Assembly (NCBI GenBank): GCA_002293315.1
Contig: DBCZ01000028.1
Coordinates: 1-23,386, forward strand
Source of the DNA: Ruminococcaceae bacterium UBA945
GTDB lineage: Bacteria > Bacillota > Clostridia > Oscillospirales > Acutalibacteraceae
Direction: 5' to 3'
DNA length: 23,386 bases
The position numbers were made by a program, and so were the translations under genes. Positions 21,064-23,386 of this stretch are shown here, piece by piece. Position 1 is the stretch's first letter. Each line of letters starts with the position of its first letter. The notes under the pieces were generated by a model that worked only from the letters and a program-made list of their open reading frames with translations, was not told where the DNA came from and ran no database searches.

Positions 21064-23386
21064 ATGCTAATTTCAATGAATTGGATTAACGATTTCGTAG
21101 ACCTTTCAAATCTTGACAAAGAGGCGCTCATCAGGCGTTTCACGCTCTCCACCGCGGAGGTTGAGGAGATTGTGCATAAGGGAAGCGACGTCAGCGGAAT
21201 TATCACGGCAAAAATTCTCTCCGTCGCGGAGCATCCGGAGTCAAGGAAGCTGCATCTTCTCAAGGTGGACGACGGCAGCGAGACTTATGACGTCGTCTGC
21301 GGTGCGCCGAATGTGCGTGAGGATATGATTGTGCCGTTCGCGAAAGTTGGAGCTAAGCTTGGTGAGGTGACAATAAGCGTCGCGAAAATCGCGGGGTATG
21401 AATCGCACGGCATGTGCTGCTCCGAACATGAGCTGGGCATCTCCGCCGACCACAGCGGGCTGATGGAGTTGCCCGCGGGCACACCGCTCGGCACAGACAT
21501 AAAGAGCCTCTATGCAATTGACGACATCGTCTTTGAGGTGGATAATAAATCCCTTACGAACCGCCCCGACCTCTGGGGGCATTACGGCATAGCGCGCGAG
21601 TTCGCGGCCCTCTCCGGAAGAGAGCTGAAGCCGCTGAGCAGGCTGGATTTAAGCGCCTACGGCAGCTTGCCGCCGGTTGAGATAGCTGTGCTCGATAAAG
21701 AAAACTGCTATCGCTATTCCGGCTTGAAGGTGCGCAATATAACGGGGAAAATCAGCCCGGTTGATATGAGAATCCGCCTGTATTACTGCGGCACGAGGGC
21801 GATAAATCTGCTGGCCGACCTCACAAACTATCTCATGCTGGAAATGGGGCATCCAATGCATGCGTTTGACTGCGCAAAGGTTGACAAGGTCGAGGTTCAG
21901 CGCTTCGCCGAGCCTTTCACGTTCAAAACGCTTGACGGCGAGGAGAGGAAGATAGACGAGAATACGTTGATGATTTCCTCAGGCGGCAAGCCCGTTGCGA
22001 TTGCGGGAGTTATGGGCGGGCTGGATTCCGAGATTGAAAGCGGCACAGACAGTCTGCTGCTGGAAAGCGCAAATTTTGACGCCACCTGCGTCAGGAAGAC
22101 CTCCACGCGCCTTGGCCTGCGCACCGACGCAAGCATGAGATATGAAAAAACGATTGACCCGGAGATGACAGTTCCCGCCATTGAGCGCTTCATGAAGCTG
22201 CTTTCTGAAATTGATTCCGGCTTTGAAGTGATTTCAGCCCTCACAGACGTATACGTTAAGCGCTATGATATTCCCGATATACGCTTTGACAAGGCCTATG
22301 TCAACAGATACACAGGCATTGAAATCTCAAATGAGCAGATTTTGAGTACGCTCACCTCGCTCGGCTTTGAAGCAAGGCTTGAGAATGATGTTTTCGAGGT
22401 GATTGTTCCGTCATGGCGCGCGACGAAGGACATCACGATTAAAGCCGATATAATCGAGGAGATTACGAGAATATACGGCTATGATAACTTCGAGCTGAAG
22501 ACGACACACAGCCTGCTCTCACCCGTCAGACGCACGCCAGAGAGCAAAACAGATAACTTTGCGAAGGATATTCTCACGGGGAAATATAATCTGCATGAGG
22601 TGAATTCGTATCTCTGGTGCGACAACAAAAAGTGGCGTGAGCTCGGGCTTGAAATTGAGCCGAATGTACGCGTGATAAACGCGATGACCGCCGACAACGA
22701 CGTGCTCCGAAACTGCATGACACCCACTCTTCTGAGTGCCGCGAACGAGAACAAAGCCTATGCCGCAGACTTCGGCATATTTGAAATAGCGCGGGTGGTG
22801 GAGGGCTTGAAGCCGGACGGATCCTGCAATGAGCGTAAAAAGCTCGGCATTCTTCTTGTAAGCAAAGTAAAATCCGAGCAGGACTTATATTTTGAGCTTT
22901 TGGGAATGGTTAAAACTCTCGGCGGCAGCATAAAGCATATTGATTTACGCTTCTCTTCATGTGAGCCCGCGCATTCCTTCCAGCACCCGAAAAATACGGC
23001 GGAAATCACGTTTGACGGAAATACTCTCGGCTTTATTTCGGTCATTCATCCGGAGGTCATCGCAAGGATTGACAAGCGGGCCGCTATCGTGGCGGCGGAG
23101 CTGGATATGAACCTCTTCTCCGCTATCCCCTTTCAGACGATTTCCTATGACGAGCCTTCGAAATATCCCGGCATAGACGTTGACCTCTCCGTAATCATGA
23201 AGCCCGGCATGACGTATGCCGGTATCAAAGCCGCATGGGAGAGCAAGAGCGAGCTTCTGAAAGACGTCTCGCTCATAGATGTGTTTGAGACGGCGGAATA
23301 TGAGAGCATAACTTTGCGCTTTGCCTTCAGTTCAGATGAAAAGACGCTTTCGCGAGAGGAAATTGAGCCCGTTATCGCGGAAATAA
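21064..23386 (+). CDS. pheT: Phenylalanyl-tRNA synthetase beta subunit (3' end cut by window)
   Basis: 774 codons are visible without a stop, of an expected total near 790-800. Domains in order: EMAP-like tRNA-binding domain (about 40-150, with SRKLHLLKVDDG and VCGAPNV), B3/B4 editing domain (with TNRPDLWGHYGIARE and MGHPMHAFD), B5 domain (around YVNRYTGIEISNEQIL), the catalytic-like B6/B7 core, and the start of the C-terminal FDX-ACB anticodon-binding domain (YPGIDVDLSVIMKPGM to FSSDEKTLSREEIEPVIAEI). Start: ATG 21064 after AAGGGGGTGAT, 12 bp past the pheS stop. It is controlled with pheS by the T-box. Confidence 0.97.
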   Translation, partial: MLISMNWINDFVDLSNLDKEALIRRFTLSTAEVEEIVHKGSDVSGIITAKILSVAEHPESRKLHLLKVDDGSETYDVVCGAPNVREDMIVPFAKVGAKLGEVTISVAKIAGYESHGMCCSEHELGISADHSGLMELPAGTPLGTDIKSLYAIDDIVFEVDNKSLTNRPDLWGHYGIAREFAALSGRELKPLSRLDLSAYGSLPPVEIAVLDKENCYRYSGLKVRNITGKISPVDMRIRLYYCGTRAINLLADLTNYLMLEMGHPMHAFDCAKVDKVEVQRFAEPFTFKTLDGEERKIDENTLMISSGGKPVAIAGVMGGLDSEIESGTDSLLLESANFDATCVRKTSTRLGLRTDASMRYEKTIDPEMTVPAIERFMKLLSEIDSGFEVISALTDVYVKRYDIPDIRFDKAYVNRYTGIEISNEQILSTLTSLGFEARLENDVFEVIVPSWRATKDITIKADIIEEITRIYGYDNFELKTTHSLLSPVRRTPESKTDNFAKDILTGKYNLHEVNSYLWCDNKKWRELGLEIEPNVRVINAMTADNDVLRNCMTPTLLSAANENKAYAADFGIFEIARVVEGLKPDGSCNERKKLGILLVSKVKSEQDLYFELLGMVKTLGGSIKHIDLRFSSCEPAHSFQHPKNTAEITFDGNTLGFISVIHPEVIARIDKRAAIVAAELDMNLFSAIPFQTISYDEPSKYPGIDVDLSVIMKPGMTYAGIKAAWESKSELLKDVSLIDVFETAEYESITLRFAFSSDEKTLSREEIEPVIAEI

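Noticed and set aside
1..23386. tRNA genes, CRISPR arrays, insertion sequences, phage genes or attachment sites
   Set aside because: I looked on both strands and found no cloverleaf sequence with CCA-type end, regular spacer-repeat array, transposase, integrase or long terminal repeat.

Overview
This window looks like chromosomal DNA from an uncultured anaerobic Clostridia-type Firmicute. The signs are a T-box leader on pheST, an FMN riboswitch on a RibU-type ECF transporter gene, an oxygen-sensitive glycyl radical enzyme with its activase, consensus sigma-A promoters (several with extended -10 elements), strong AGGAGG-like ribosome binding sites and moderate GC. I saw no insertion sequence, CRISPR array, tRNA or rRNA. 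Gene order looks intact, with no clear frameshifts.

Positions 1-13452, almost all on the minus strand, form one catabolic and uptake island. In transcription order it has a sugar-phosphate isomerase/epimerase-type TIM barrel (with its own promoter and a terminator after it), a ROK sugar kinase, a DeoR-family repressor, a NanE-like epimerase, a glycyl radical enzyme (GRE), its radical-SAM activase, a Gfo/Idh/MocA oxidoreductase, a second TIM-barrel isomerase, a family-5 solute-binding lipoprotein, two Opp/Dpp-type permeases, and the start of another gene cut by the window edge. The three strongest promoters of the island carry copies of an ATGATAAA box. In two of them a tandem pair sits at exactly the same distance from the -10. 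I infer a single regulon, probably under the local DeoR protein. The likely logic is: import a glycoside or sugar derivative, phosphorylate it (ROK), rearrange or oxidise it (NanE-like, Gfo/Idh, TIM barrels), and make a radical-based bond cleavage or elimination (GRE). The substrate is not evident. The GRE has an unusual GCTEF active-site loop, and this cluster is the best candidate here for an undescribed pathway.

Positions 13624-18975 hold smaller housekeeping or unknown units: a 155-residue unknown protein divergent from an alpha/beta hydrolase, a metallo-beta-lactamase-fold hydrolase behind a bifunctional NAD(P)HX repair enzyme, an FMN riboswitch with an oversized peripheral insertion controlling ribU, and a small membrane protein.

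Positions 19067-23386 hold a zinc-dependent phospholipase C-like protein and then the T-box-controlled pheS-pheT operon. pheT runs off the right edge, lacking only its last few codons.
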